NCBI GenBank assembly: GCA_964036665.1 | Contig: OZ038526.1 | Location: forward strand, 14,942,001-15,006,000 | Reading direction: 5' to 3' | Source: Gordius sp. MW1 | Taxonomy: Eukaryota; Nematomorpha; Gordioida; Gordea; Gordiidae | Length of the DNA stretch: 64,000 nt | In this document: piece by piece, positions 50,721-64,000 of the stretch | Layout of the letters: every line of letters starts with the position of its first letter | Position numbering within the stretch: the stretch's first letter is position 1 | The notes under the pieces: model-generated | The model's database searches: none | What the model saw: only the letters and a program-made list of their open reading frames with translations | What the model was told of the DNA's origin: nothing | Program-made: the position numbers and the translations under genes

Positions 50721-53700
50721 CTGCGAGAACTATCATTTTGACAAAAGACAACGTTTTATTGTTGCGATTTTTGTTGTATCGCAACGTGAGTGATTAATTT
50801 TTGAAAACTGCTCTATGCGATCATGATTTCAAAGTAATAGTTTTTAGATTCTGATAAATTTTTACTTGGGATCATAGAAACCACGTCTGAAAACGACAAC
50901 TTTCATCGGATGAATACGGTTCAAAGAAAAATATGTGAAAAATTTTGAGGTAAAAATATTTATTTTTTTCGATTCTATGTGAAAGAGCATGAAAAAATAT
51001 ATAAAAGTAAGCCAATTTGAGAATCCTATTATCCTCGATTGACTTCCGAAAAGAGGTTTTAAGCTGCGAGAACTATCATTTTGACAAAAGACAACGTTTT
51101 ATTGTTGTGATTTTTGTTGTATCGCAACGTGAGTGCTTAATTTTTGAAAACTGCTCTATGCGATCATGATTTCAAAGTAATAGTTTTTAGATTCTGATAA
51201 ATTTTTACTTGGGATCATAGAAACCACGTCTGAAAACGACAACTTTCATCAGATGATTACGGTTCAAAGAAAAATATGTGAAAAATTTTGAGGTAAAAAT
51301 ATTAATTTTTTTCGATTCTATGTGAAAGAGCATGAAAAAATATATAAAAGTAAGCCAATTTGAGAATCCTATTATCCTCGATTGACTTCCGAAAAGAGGT
51401 TTTAAGCTACGAGAACTATCATTTTGTCAAAAGACAACGTTTTATTGTTGCGATTAGTTTGTTGTATCGCAACGAGAGTGCTTAATTTTTGAAAACTGCT
51501 CTATGCGATCTTGATTTCAAAGTAATAGTTTTTAGATTCTGATAAATTTTTACTTGGGATCATAGAAACCACGTCTGAAAAAGACAACTTTCATCGGATG
51601 AATACGGTTCAAAGAAAAATATGTGAAAAATTTTTAGGTAAAAATTTTTATTTTTTTTTGATTCTATGTGAAAGAGCATGAAAAAATATATAAAAGTAAG
51701 CCAATTTGAGAATCCTATTATCCTCGATTGACTTCCGAAAAGAAGTTTTAAGCTGCGAGAACTATCATTTTGACAAAAGACAACGTTTTATTGTTGCGAT
51801 TAGTTTGTTGTATCGCAACGTAGTGCTTAATTTTTGAAAACTGCTCTATGCGATCATGATTTCAAAGTAATAGTTTTTAGATTCTGATAAATTTTTACTT
51901 GGGATCATAGAAACCACGTCTGAAAACGACAACTTTCATCGGATGAATACGGTTCAAAGAAAAATATGTGAAAAATTTTGAGGTAAAAATATTTATTTTT
52001 TTCGATTCTATGTGAAAGAGCACGAAAAATATATAAAAGTAAGACAATTTGAGAATCCTATTATCCTCGATTGACTTCTGAAAAGAGGTTTTAAGATGCG
52101 AGAACTATCATTTTGACAAAAGACAACGTTTTATTGTTGCGATTAGTTTGTTGTATCGCAGCGTGAGTGCTTAATTTTTGAAAACTGCTCTATGCGATCA
52201 TGATTTCAAAGTATTAGTTTTTAGATTCTGATATATTTTTACTTGGGATCATAGAAATCACGTCTGAAAACGACAACTTTCATCGGATAAATACGGTTCA
52301 AAGAAAAATATGTGAAAAATTTTGAGGTAAAAATTTTTTTTTTTTGATTCTATCTGAAAGAGCATGAAAAAATATATAAAAGTAAGCCAATTTGAGAATC
52401 CTATTATCCTCGATTGACTTCCGAAAAGAGGTTTTAAGCTGCGAGAACTATCATTTTGACAAAAGACAACGTTTTATTGTTGCGATTAGTTTGTTGTATC
52501 GCAACTTAGTGCTTAATTTTTGAAAACTGCTCTATGCGATCATGATTTCAAAGTGATAGTTTTTAGATTCTGATAAATTTTTACTTGGGATCATAGAAAC
52601 CACGTCTGAAAACGACAACTTTCATCGGATGAATACGGTTCAAAGAAAAATATGTGAAAAATTTTGAGGTAAAAATATTTATTTTTTTCGATTCTATGTG
52701 AAAGAGCATGAAAAAATATATAAAAGTAAGCCAATTTGAGAATTCTATTATCCTCGATTGACTTCCGAAAAGAGGTTTTAAGATGCGAGAACTATCATTT
52801 TGACAAAAGACAACGTTTTATTGTTGCGATTAGTTTGTTGTACCGCAGATTGAGTGCTTAATTTTTGAAAACTGCTCTATGCGATCATGATTTCAAAGTA
52901 ATAGTTTTTAGATTCTGATAAATTTTTACTTGGGATCATAGAAACCACGTCTGAAAAAGACAACTTTGATCGGATGAATACGGTTCAAAGAAAAATATGT
53001 GAAAAATTTTGAGGTAAAAATTTTTATTCTTTTTTGATTCTATGTGAAAGAGCATGAAAAAATATATAAAAGTAAGCCAATTTGAGAATCCTATTATCTT
53101 TGATTGACTTCCGAAAAGAGGTTTTAAGCTGCGAGAACTATCATTTTGACAAAAGACAACGTTTTATTGTTGCGATTAGTTTGTTGTATCGCAACGTGAG
53201 TGCTTAATTTTTGAAAACGCTCTATGCGATCATGATTTCAAAGTAATAGTTTTTAGATTGTGATAAATTTTTACTTGGGATCATAGAAACCACGTCTGAA
53301 AACGACAACTTTCATCGGATGAATACGGTTCAAAGAAAAATATGTGAAAAATTTTGAGGTAAAAATATTTATTTTTTTCGATTCTATGTGAAAGAGCATG
53401 AAAAAATATATAAAAGTAAGCCAATTTGAGAATCCTATTATCCTCGATTGACTTCCGAAAAGAGGTTTTAAGCTGCGAGAACTATCATTTTGACAAAAGA
53501 CAACGTTTTATTGTTGCGATTTTTGTTGTATCGCAACGTGAGTGCTTAATTTTTGAAAACTGCTCTATGCGATCATGATTTCAAAGTAATAGTTTTTAGA
53601 TTCTGATAAATTTTTACTTGGGATCATAGAAACCACGTCTGAAAACGACAACTTTCATCAGATGATTACGGTTCAAAGAAAAATATGTGAAAAATTTTGA

Positions 53701-55795
53701 GGTAAAAATATTAATTTTTTTCGATTCTATGTGAAAGAGCATGAAAAAATATATAAAAGTAAGCCAATTTGAGAATCCTATTATCCTCGATTGACTTCCG
53801 AAAAGAGGTTTTAAGCTGCGAGAACTATCATTTTGACAAAAGACAACGTTTTATTGTTGCGATTTTTGTTGTATCGCAACGTGAGTGCTTAATTTTTGAA
53901 AACTGCTCTATGCGATCATGATTTCAAAGTAATAGTTTTTAGATTCTGATAAATTTTTACTTGGGATCATAGAAACCACGTCTGAAAACGACAACTTTCA
54001 TCGGATGAATACGGTTCAAAGAAAAATATGTGAAAAATTTTGAGGTAAAAATATTTATTTTTTTCGATTCTATGTGAAAGAGCATGAAAAAATATATAAA
54101 AGTAAGCCAATTTGAGAATCCTATTATCCTCGATTGACTTCCGAAAAGAGGTTTTAAGCTGCGAGAACTATCATTTTGACAAAAGACAACGTTTTATTGT
54201 TGCGATTTTTGTTGTATCGCAACGTGAGTGCTTAATTTTTGAAAACTGCTCTATGCGATCATGATTTCAAAGTAATAGTTTTTAGATTCTGATAAATTTT
54301 TACTTGGGATCATAGAAACCACGTCTGAAAACGACAACTTTCATCAGATGATTACGGTTCAAAGAAAAATATGTGAAAAATTTTGAGGTAAAAATATTAA
54401 TTTTTTTCGATTCTATGTGAAAGAGCATGAAAAAATATATAAAAGTAAGCCAATTTGAGAATCCTATTATCCCCGATTGACTTCCGAAAAGAGGTTTTAA
54501 GCTGCGAGAACTATCATTTTGTCAAAAGACAACGTTTTATTGTTGCGATTAGTTTGTTGTATCGCAACGAGAGTGCTTAATTTTTGAAAACTGCTCTATG
54601 CGATCTTGATTTCAAAGTAATAGTTTTTAGATTCTGATAAATTTTTACTTGGGATCATAGAAACCACGTCTGAAAAAGACAACTTTCATCGGATGAATAC
54701 GGTTCAAAGAAAAATATGTGAAAAATTTTTAGGTAAAAATTTTTATTTTTTTTTGATTCTATGTGAAAGAGCATGAAAAAATATATAAAAGTAAGCCAAT
54801 TTGAGAATCCTATTATCCTCGATTGACTTCCGAAAAGAAGTTTTAAGCTGCGAGAACTATCATTTTGACAAAAGACAACGTTTTATTGTTGCGATTAGTT
54901 TGTTGTATCGCAACGTAGTGCTTAATTTTTGAAAACTGCTCTATGCGATCATGATTTCAAAGTAATAGTTTTTAGATTCTGATAAATTTTTACTTGGGAT
55001 CATAGAAACCACGTCTGAAAACGACAACTTTCATCGGATGAATACGGTTCAAAGAAAAATATGTGAAAAATTTTGAGGTAAAAATATTTATTTTTTTCGA
55101 TTCTATGTGAAAGAGCACGAAAAATATATAAAAGTAAGACAATTTGAGAATCCTATTATCCTCGATTGACTTCTGAAAAGAGGTTTTAAGATGCGAGAAC
55201 TATCATTTTGACAAAAGACAACGTTTTATTGTTGCGATTAGTTTGTTGTATCGCAGCGTGAGTGCTTAATTTTTGAAAACTGCTCTATGCGATCATGATT
55301 TCAAAGTATTAGTTTTTAGATTCTGATATATTTTTACTTGGGATCATAGAAATCACGTCTGAAAACGACAACTTTCATCGGATAAATACGGTTCAAAGAA
55401 AAATATGTGAAAAATTTTGAGGTAAAAATTTTTTTTTTTTGATTCTATCTGAAAGAGCATGAAAAAATATATAAAAGTAAGCCAATTTGAGAATCCTATT
55501 ATCCTCGATTGACTTCCGAAAAGAGGTTTTAAGCTGCGAGAACTATCATTTTGACAAAAGACAACGTTTTATTGTTGCGATTAGTTTGTTGTATCGCAAC
55601 GTAGTGCTTAATTTTTGAAAACTGCTCTATGCGATCATGATTTCAAAGTGATAGTTTTTAGATTCTGATAAATTTTTACTTGGGATCATAGAAACCACGT
55701 CTGAAAACGACAACTTTCATCGGATGAATACGGTTCAAAGAAAAATATGTGAAAAATTTTGAGGTAAAAATATTTATTTTTTTCGATTCTATGTG
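47950..55795 (+). repeat. 9-monomer higher-order unit, about 2.5 copies (~3095 bp)
   Basis: Matches at an offset of 3095-3098 bp run from about 47950 to 55795, overlapping the 7-mer block. Marks are aacgagag at 48373, 51471 and 54566, and cgcagcgtg at 49064, 52160 and 55255. The last two copies also share gagcacgaaaaat with agtaagaca (52018, 55114), so they are the most recent pair. The match ends near 55800, where gcataaaaaaat replaces gcatgaaaaaat. Confidence 0.78.
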
Positions 55796-56659
55796 AAAGA
55801 GCATAAAAAAATATATAAAAGTAAGCCAATTTGAGAATCCTATTATCCTCGATTGACTTCCTAAAAGAGGTTTTAAGATGCGAGAACTATCATTTTGACA
55901 AATGACAACGTTTTATTGTTGCGATTAGTTTGTTGTATCGCAGCGTGAGTGCTTAATTTTTGAAAACTGCTCTATGCGATCATGATTTCAAAGTATTAGT
56001 TTTTAGATTCTGATATATTTTTACTTGGGATCATAGAAATCACGTCTGAAAACGACAACTTTCATCGGATAAATACGGTTCAAAGAAAAATATGTGAAAA
56101 ATTTTGAGGTAAAATTTTTTATTTTTTTTTTGATTCTATGTGAAAGAGCATGAAAAAATATAAAAAAGTAAGCCAATTTGAGAATCCTATTATCCTCGAT
56201 TGACTTCCGAAAAGAGGTTTTAAGCTGCGAGAACTATCATTTTGACAAAAGACAACGTTTTATTGTTGCGATTAGTTTGTTGTATCGCAACCTAGTGCTT
56301 AATTTTTGAAAATTGCTCTATGCGATCATGATTTCAAAGTAATAGTTTTTAGATTCTGATAAATTTTTACTTGGGATCATAGAAACCACGTCTGAAAACG
56401 ACAACTTTCATCGGATGAATACGGTTCAAAGAAAAATATGTGAAAAATTTTGAGGTAAAAATATTTATTTTTTTCGATTCTATGTGAAAGAGCATGAAAA
56501 AATATATAAAAGTAAGCCAATTTGAGAATCCTATTATCCTCGATTGACTTCCGAAAAGAGGTTTTAAGATGCGAGAACTATCATTTTGACAAAAGACAAC
56601 GTTTTATTGTTGCGATTAGTTTGTTGTACCGCAGATTGAGTGCTTAATTTTTGAAAACT
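55796..56659 (+). repeat. Transitional satellite monomers
   Basis: Two to three monomers between the 9-mer and 4-mer blocks. They include another aagtattag and gatatattt monomer near 55996 and a gcaacctag variant near 56288. There is no block match beyond single subtypes. Confidence 0.65.
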
Positions 56660-59330
56660 GCTCTATGCGATCATGATTTCAAAGTAATAGTTTTTAGATT
56701 CTGATAAATTTTTACTTGGGATCATAGAAACCACGTCTGAAAAAGACAACTTTGATCGGATGAATACGGTTCAAAGAAAAATATGTGAAAAATTTTGAGG
56801 TAAAAATTTTTATTTTTTTTTGATTCTATGTGAAAGAGCATGAAAAAATATATAAAAGTAAGCCAATTTGAGAATCCTATTATCTTCGATTGACTTCCGA
56901 AAAGAGGTTTTAAGCTGCGAGAACTATCATTTTGACAAAAGACAACGTTTTATTGTTGCGATTAGTTTGTTGTATCGCAACGTGAGTGCTTAATTTTTGA
57001 AAACGCTCTATGCGATCATGATTTCAAAGTAATAGTTTTTAGATTGTGATAAATTTTTACTTGGGATCATAGAAACCACGTCTGAAAACGACAACTTTCA
57101 TCGGATGAATACGGTTCAAAGAAAAATATGTGAAAAATTTTGAGGTAAAAATATTTATTTTTTTCGATTCTATGTAAAAGAGCATGAAAAAATATATAAA
57201 AGTAAGCCAATTTGAGAATCTTATTATCCTCGATTGACTTCCGAAAAGAGGTTTTAAGCAGCGAGAACTATCATTTTGACAAAAGACAACGTTTTATTGT
57301 TGCGATTAGTTTGTTGAATCGCAGCGTGAGTGCTTAATTTTTGAAAACTGCTCTATGCGATCATGATTTCAAAGTAATAGTTTTTAGATTCTGATAAATT
57401 TTTACTTGGGATCATAGAAATCACGTCTGAAAACGACAACTTTCATCGGATGAATACGGTTCAAAGAAAAATATGTGAAAAACTTTGAGGTAAAAATATT
57501 TATTTTTTTCGATTCTATGTGAAAGAGCATGAAAAAAATATATAAAAGTAAGCCAATTTGAGAATCCTATGATCCCCGATTGACTTCCGAAAAGAGGTTT
57601 TAAGCTGCGAGAACTATCATTTTGACAAAAGACAACGTTTTATTGTTGCGATTAGTTTGTTGTATCGCAACGTGAGTGCTTAATTTTTGAAAACTGCTCT
57701 ATGCGATCATTATTTCAAAGTAATAATTTTTAGATTGTGATAAATTTTTACTTGGGATCATAGAAACCACCTCTGAAAACGACAACTTTCATCGGATGAA
57801 TACGGTTCAAAGAAAAATATGTGAAAAATTTTGAGGTAAAAATATTTATTTTTTTCTATTCTATGTGAAAGAGCATGAAAAAATATATAAAAGTAAGCCA
57901 ATTTGAGAATCCTATTATCCTCGATTGACTTCCGAAAAGAGGTTTTAAGATGCGAGAACTATCATTTTGACAAAAGACAACGTTTTATTGTTGCGATTAG
58001 TTTGTTGTATCGCAGCGTGAGTGCTTAATTTTTGAAAACTGCTCTATGCGATCATGATTTCAAAGTAATAGTTTTTAGATTCTGATAAATTTTTACTTGG
58101 GATCATAGAAACCACGTCTGAAAAAGACAACTTTGATCGGATGAATACGGTTCAAAGAAAAATATGTGAAAATTTTGAGGTAAAAATTTTTATTTTTTTT
58201 TCATTCTATGTGAAAGAGCATGAAAAAATATATAAAAGTAAGCCAATTTGAGAATCCTATTATCTTCGATTGACTTCCGAAAAGAGGTTTTAAGCTGCGA
58301 GAACTATCATTTTGACAAAAGACAACGTTTTATTGTTGCGATTAGTTTGTTGTATCGCAACGTGAGTGCTTAATTTTTGAAAACGCTCTATGCGATCATG
58401 ATTTCAAAGTAATAGTTTTTAGATTGTGATAAATTTTTACTTGGGATCATAGAAACCACGTCTGAAAACGACAACTTTCATCGGATGAATACGGTTCAAA
58501 GAAAAATATGTGAAAAATTTTGAGGTAAAAATATTTATTTTTTTCGATTCTATGTGAAAGAGCATGAAAAAATATATAAAAGTAAGCCAATTTGAGAATC
58601 TTATTATCCTCGATTGACTTCCGAAAAGAGGTTTTAAGCAGCGAGAACTATCATTTTGACAAAAGACAACGTTTTATTGTTGCGATTAGTTTGTTGAATC
58701 GCAGCGTGAGTGCTTAATTTTTGAAAACTGCTCTATGCGATCATGATTTCAAAGTAATAGTTTTTAGATTCTGATAAATTTTTACTTGGGATCATAGAAA
58801 TCACGTCTGAAAACGACAACTTTCATCGGATGAATACGGTTCAAAGAAAAATATGTGAAAAACTTTGAGGTAAAAATATTTATTTTTTTCGATTCTATGT
58901 GAAAGAGCATGAAAAAATATATAAAAGTAAGCCAATTTGAGAATCCTATTATCCCCGATTGACTTCCGAAAAGAGGTTTTAAGCTGCGAGAACTATCATT
59001 TTGACAAAAGACAACGTTTTATTGTTGCGATTAGTTTGTTGTATCGCAACGTGAGTGCTTAATTTTTGAAAACTGCTCTATGCGATCATTATTTCAAAGT
59101 AATAGTTTTTAGATTGTGATAAATTTTTACTTGGGATCATAGAAACCACGTCTGAAAACGACAACTTTCATCGGATGAATACGGTTCAAAGAAAAATATG
59201 TGAAAAATTTTGAGGTAAAAATATTTATTTTTTTCGATTCTATGTGAAAGAGCATGAAAAAATATATAAAAGTAAGCCAATTTGAGAATCCTATTATCCT
59301 CGATTGACTTCCGAAAAGAGGTTTTAAGCT
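56660..59330 (+). repeat. 4-monomer higher-order unit, two copies (1380 bp)
   Basis: 56660-58039 and 58040 to about 59330 correspond at an offset of 1380 bp. Marks are gacaactttgatc, aaaacgctc (57000, 58380), aagcagcgag (57257, 58637), gttgaatcgcagc (57314, 58694), aaactttgagg and gatcattattt. Small differences include one extra a near 57535 and cacctctg near 57770. The match ends where 57945 has aagatgcg and its partner has aagctgcg. Confidence 0.8.
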
Positions 59331-62300
59331 GCGAGAACTATCATTTTGACAAAAAACAACGTTTTATTGTTGCGATTAGTTTGTTGTATCGCAACGTGAG
59401 TGCTTAATTTTTGAAAACTGCTCTATGCGATCATGATTTCAAAGTAATAGTTTTTAGATTCTGATAAATTTTTACTTGGGATCATAGAAACCACGTCTGA
59501 AAACGACAACTTTCATCGGATGAATACGGTTCAAAGAAAAATATATGAAAAATTTTGAGGTAAAAATATTTATTTTTTTCGATTCTATGTGAAAGAGCAT
59601 GAAAAAATATATAAAAGTAAGCCAATTTGAGAATCCTATTATCCTCGATTGACTTCCGAAAAGAGGTTTTAAGATGCGAGAACTATCATTTTGACAAAAG
59701 ACAACGTTTTATTGTTGCGATTAGTTTGTTGTATCGCAGCGTGAGTGCTTAATTTTTGAAAACTGCTCTATGCGATCATGATTTCAAAGTAATAGTTTTT
59801 AGATTCTGATAAATTTTTACTTGGGATCATAGAAACCACGTCTGAAAACGACAACTTTCATCGGATGAATACGGTTCAAAGAAAAATATGTGAAAAATTT
59901 TGAGGTAAAAATATTTATTTTTGTCAATTCTATGTGAAAGAGCATGAAAAAATATATAAAAGTAAGCCAATTTGAGAATCTTATTATCCTCGATTGACTT
60001 CCGAAAAGAGGTTTTAAGCTGCGAGAACTATCATTTTGACAAAAGACAACGTTTTATTGTTGCGATTAGTTTGTTGTATCGCAACGTGAGTGCTCAATTT
60101 TTGAAAACTGCTCTATGCGATCATGATTTCAAAGTAATAGTTTTTAGATTCTGATAAATTTTTACTTGGGATCATAGAAACCACGTCTAAAAACGACAAC
60201 TTTCATCGGATGATTACGGTTCAAAGAAAAATATGTGAAAAATTTTGAGGTAAAAATATTTATTTTTTTCGATTCTATGTGAAAGAGCATGAAAAAATAT
60301 TTACAAGTAAGCCAATTTGAGAATCCTATTATCCTCGATTGACTTCCGAAAAGAGGTTTTAAGCTCCGAGAACTATCATTTTGACAAAAGACAACGTTTT
60401 ATTGTTGCGATTAGTTTGTTGTATCGCAACGTGAGTGCTTAATTTTTGAAAACTGCTCTATGCGATCATGATTTCAAAGTAATAGTTTTTAGATTCTGAT
60501 AAATTTTTACTTGGGATCATAGAAACCACGTCTGAAAACGACAACTTTCATCGGATGAATACGGTTCAAAGAAAAATATGTAAAAAATTTTGAGGCAAAA
60601 ATATTTATTTTTTTCGATTCTATGTGAAAGAGCATGAAAAAATATATAAAAGTAAGCCAATTTGAGAATCCTATCATCCTCGATTGACTTCCGAAAAGAG
60701 GTTTTAAGCTCCGAGAACTATCATTTTGACAAAAGACAACGTTTTATTGTTGCGATTAGTTTGTTGTATCACAACGTGAGTGCTTAATTTTTGAAAACTG
60801 CTGATTTCAAAGTAATAGTTTTTAGATTCTGATAAATTTTTACTTGGGATCATAGAAACCACGTCTGAAAACGACAACTTTCATCGGATGATTACGGTTC
60901 AAAGAAAAATATGTCAAAAATTTTGAGGTAAAAATATTTATTTTTTTTGATTCTATGTGAAAGAGCATGAAAAAATATATAAAAGTAAGCCAATTTGAGA
61001 ATCCTATTATCCTCGATTGACTTCCGAAAAGAGGTTTTAAGCTGCGAGAACTGTCATTTTGACAAAAGACAACGTTTTATTGTTGCGATTAGTTTGTAGT
61101 ATCGCAACGTGAGTGCTTAATTTTTGAAAACTGCTATATGCGATCATGATTTCAAAGTATTAGTTTTTAGATTCTGATAAATTTTTACTTGGGATCATAG
61201 AAACCACGTCTGAAAACGACAACTTTCATCGGATAAATACGATTCAAAGAAAAATATGTGAAAAATTTTGAGGTAAATATTTATTTTTTTCGATTCTATG
61301 TGAAAGAGCATGAAAAAATATATAAAAGTAAGCAAATTTGAGAATCCTATTATCCTCGATTGACTTCCGAAAAGAGGTTTTAAGCTGCGAGAACTATCAT
61401 TTTGACAAAAGACAACGTTTTATTGTTGCGATTAGTTTGTTGTATCGCAGCGTGAGTGCTTAATTTTTGAAAACTGCTCTATGCGATCATGATTTCAAAG
61501 TAATAGTTTTTAGATTCTGATAAATCTTTACTTGGGATAATAGAAACCACGTCTGAAAACGACAACTTTCATCGGATGAATACGGTTCAAAGAAAAATAT
61601 GTGAAAAACTTTGAGGTAAAAATATTTATTTTTTTCGATTCTATGTGAAAGAGCATGAAAAAATATATAAAAGTAAGTCAATTTGAGAATCCTATTATCC
61701 CCGATTGACTTCCGAAAAGAGGTTTTAAGCTGCGAGAACTATCATTTTGACAAAAGACAACGTTTTATTGTTGCGATTTGTATCGCAACGTGAGTGCTTA
61801 ATTTTTGAAAACTGCTCTATGCGATCATGATTTCAAAGTAATAGTTTTTAGATTCTGATAAATTTTTACTTGGAATCATAGAAACCACGTCTGAAAACGA
61901 CAACTTTCATCGGATGAATACGGTTCAAAGAAAAATATGTGAAAAATTTTGAGGCAAAAATATTTATTTTTTTCGATTCTATGTGAAAGAGCATGAAAAA
62001 ATATATAAAAGTAAGCCAATTTGAGAATCCTATTATCCTCGATTGACTTCCGAAAAGAGGTTTTAAGCTGCGAGAACTATCATTTTGACAAAAGACAACG
62101 TTTTATTGTTGCGATTAGTTTGTTGTATCGCAGCGTGAGTGCTTAATTTTTAAAAACTGCTCTATGCGATCATGATTTCAAAGTAATAGTTTTTAGATTC
62201 TGATAAATCTTTACTTGGGATCATAGAAACCACGTCTGAAAACGACAACTTTCATCGGATGAATACGGTTCAAAGAAAAATATGTGAAAAACTTTTAGGT

Positions 62301-64000
62301 AAAAATATTTATTTTTTTCGATTATATGTGAAAGAGCATGAAAAAATATATAAAAGTAAGCCAATTTGAGAATCCTATTATCCCCGATTGACTTCCGAAA
62401 AGAGGTTTTAAGCTGCGAGAACTATCATTTTGACAAAAGACAACGTTTTATTGTTGCGATTAGTTTGTTGTATCGCAACGTTAGTGCTTAATTTGAAAAC
62501 TGCTCTATGCGATCATGATTTCAAAGTAATAGTTTTTAGATTCTGATAAATTTTTACTTGGGATCATAGAAACCACGTCTGAAAACGACAACTTTCATCG
62601 GATGAATACGGTTCAAAGAAAAATATGTGAAAAATTTTGATGCAAAAATATTTATTTTTTTCGATTCTTTGTGAAAGAGCATGAAAAAATATATAAAAGT
62701 AAGCCAATTTGAGAATCCTATTATCCTCAATTGACTTCCGAAAAGAGGTTTTAAGCTGCGAGAACTATCATTTTGACAAAAGACAACGTTTTATTGTTGC
62801 GATTAATTTGTTGTATCGCAACGTGAGTGCTTAATTTTTGAAAACTGCTCTATGCGATCATGATTTCAAAGTAATAGTTTTTAGATTCTGATAAATTTTT
62901 ACTTGGGATCATAGAAACCACGTCTGAAAACGACAACTTTCATCGGATGAATAAGGTTCAAAGAAAAATATGTGAAAAATTTTGAGGTAAAATTTTTTAT
63001 TTTTTTCGATTCTATGTGAAAGAGCATGAAAAAATATATAAAAGTAAGCCAATTTGAGAATCCTATCATCCTCGATTGACTTCCGAAAAGAGGTTTTAAG
63101 CTGCGAGAACTATCATTTTGACAAAAGACAACGTTTTATTGTTGCGATTAGTTTGTTGTATCGCAGCGTGAGTGCTTAATTTTTGAAAACTGCTCTATGC
63201 GATCATGATTTCAAAGTAATAGTTTTTAGATTCTGATAAATTTTTACTTGGGATCATAGAAACCACGTCTGAAAACGACAACTTTCATCGGATGAATACG
63301 TTTCAAAGAAAAATATGTGAAAAATTTTGAGGTAAAAATATTTATTTTTTTCGATTCTATGTGAAAGAGCATAAAAAAAAATATAAAAGTAAGCCAATTT
63401 GAGAATCCTATTATCCTCGATTGACTTCCAAAAAGAGGTTTTAAGCTGCGAGAACTATCATTTTGACAAAAGACAACGTTTTGTTGTTGCGATTAGTTTG
63501 TTGTATCGCAGCGTGAGTGCTAAATTTTTGAGAACTGCTCTATGCGATCATGATTTCAAAGTAATAGTTTTTAGATTATGATAAATTTTTACTTGGGATC
63601 ATAGAAATCACGTCTGAAAACGACAACTTTCATCGGATGAATACGGTTCAAAGAAAAATATGTGAAAAATTTTGAGGCAAAAATATTTATATTTTTCGAT
63701 TCTATGTGAAAGAGCATGAAAAAATACATAAAAGTAAGCCAATTTGAGAATCTTATTATCCTCGACTGACTTCCGAAAAGAGGTTTTAAGCTGCGAGAAC
63801 TATCATTTTGACAAAAGACAACGTTTTATTGTTGCGATTAGTTTGTTGTATCGCAACGTGAGTGCTTAATTTTTGAAAACTGCTCTATGCGATCATGATT
63901 TCAAAGTAATAGTTTTTAGATTCTGATAAATTTTTACTTGGGATCATAGAAACCACGTCTGAAAACGACAACTTTCATCGGATGAATACGGTTCAAAGAA
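59331..64000 (+). repeat. Loosely ordered satellite at window end
   Basis: About 13-14 monomers with scattered private variants and no long block repeat. Notable copies are one lacking about 12 bp (ctatgcgatcat) near 60803 and one with a 4-nt hairpin loop at 61770-61789. Near 63680-63740 the variants ggcaaaaat, tatatttttcg and aaaatacata reappear, the style of the first 20 kb. The array continues past the window. Confidence 0.75.
61770..61789 (+). other. Hairpin with 4-nt loop
   Basis: GTTGCGAT and ATCGCAAC are separated here by only ttgt. A 7-bp deletion has removed most of the usual 11-nt loop while leaving both arms intact. Confidence 0.8.

Larger units (their letters stand above)
45682..64000 (+). 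repeat. Satellite array, right arm, same monomer
   Basis: About 53 further copies of the left-arm monomer in the same orientation, running off the window end. It resumes with attctgataaattt, exactly where the left arm stopped if the 5-bp attct is counted as a target duplication, so both arms were once one continuous array. The right arm shares monomer subtypes with 26900-42866, such as cgcagattg, gcaacttag, the short-loop gcgatttttg form and cgagagtg. It is therefore closer to that part of the left arm than to 1-20600. Nothing but satellite is visible. Confidence 0.97.

Noticed and set aside
1-64000. CRISPR array or other spaced-repeat locus
   Set aside because: The whole 344-bp unit is repeated with no unique spacers, and the context is eukaryotic satellite DNA.
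1-64000. tRNA, rRNA, snRNA or telomeric repeats
   Set aside because: No cloverleaf-like box A and box B pair, rRNA core words or TTAGG/TTAGGG runs were seen in either arm or in the insertion.

Overview
The window is almost entirely one AT-rich satellite DNA, about 178 head-to-tail copies of a roughly 344-bp monomer, interrupted once by a 2.8-kb compound LTR-retrotransposon-type insertion. I found no supportable host gene, tRNA, rRNA, CRISPR array or telomeric repeat. The organism is a eukaryote. The satellite consensus is about 31% GC and, by hand count, has 13 CpG per 345 bp against about 8 expected. That lack of CpG depletion fits a genome with little CpG methylation, such as many insects, but the species cannot be named from this sequence. 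Long homogeneous arrays of this kind normally lie in centromeric or pericentromeric heterochromatin; that placement is inference.

Layout. 1-42866: left arm of the array. Within it, 1-7244 holds 6-mer and 9-mer block copies; 7245-8663 is less ordered; 8664-20365 is a 17-monomer unit of 5851 bp present twice, nearly identical; 20366-26900 is a loosely ordered stretch; 26900-34959 is dominated by a subtype with a shortened hairpin loop; 34960-41843 is a 10-monomer unit of about 3442 bp present twice; 41844-42866 is the tail. 42867-45681: insertion, flanked by the 5-bp duplication attct. 45682-64000: right arm, in the same orientation and phase. It carries a 7-mer (2411 bp), a 9-mer (about 3095 bp), a 4-mer (1380 bp) and a final loosely ordered 4.7 kb.

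The insertion contains a minus-strand short LTR element: two 546-552-bp LTRs that match except in poly-G length, a TGGCG primer-binding-like site, a polypurine tract, and under 1 kb of internal sequence with no gag-pol-sized frame. Beside it lie a perfect 120-bp inverted copy of its own leader and a separate LTR-like promoter segment, so it is not a simple insertion. The target duplication lies at the outermost ends of the whole compound, and the satellite phase is continuous across it, so it landed in an existing array.

The main interest is evolutionary: several different higher-order units nested in 64 kb, evidence of exchange between distant domains, and a palindromic monomer motif whose stem survives changes in loop length. 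Block boundaries were found by eye from diagnostic variants and are good to about 100 bp unless stated otherwise.
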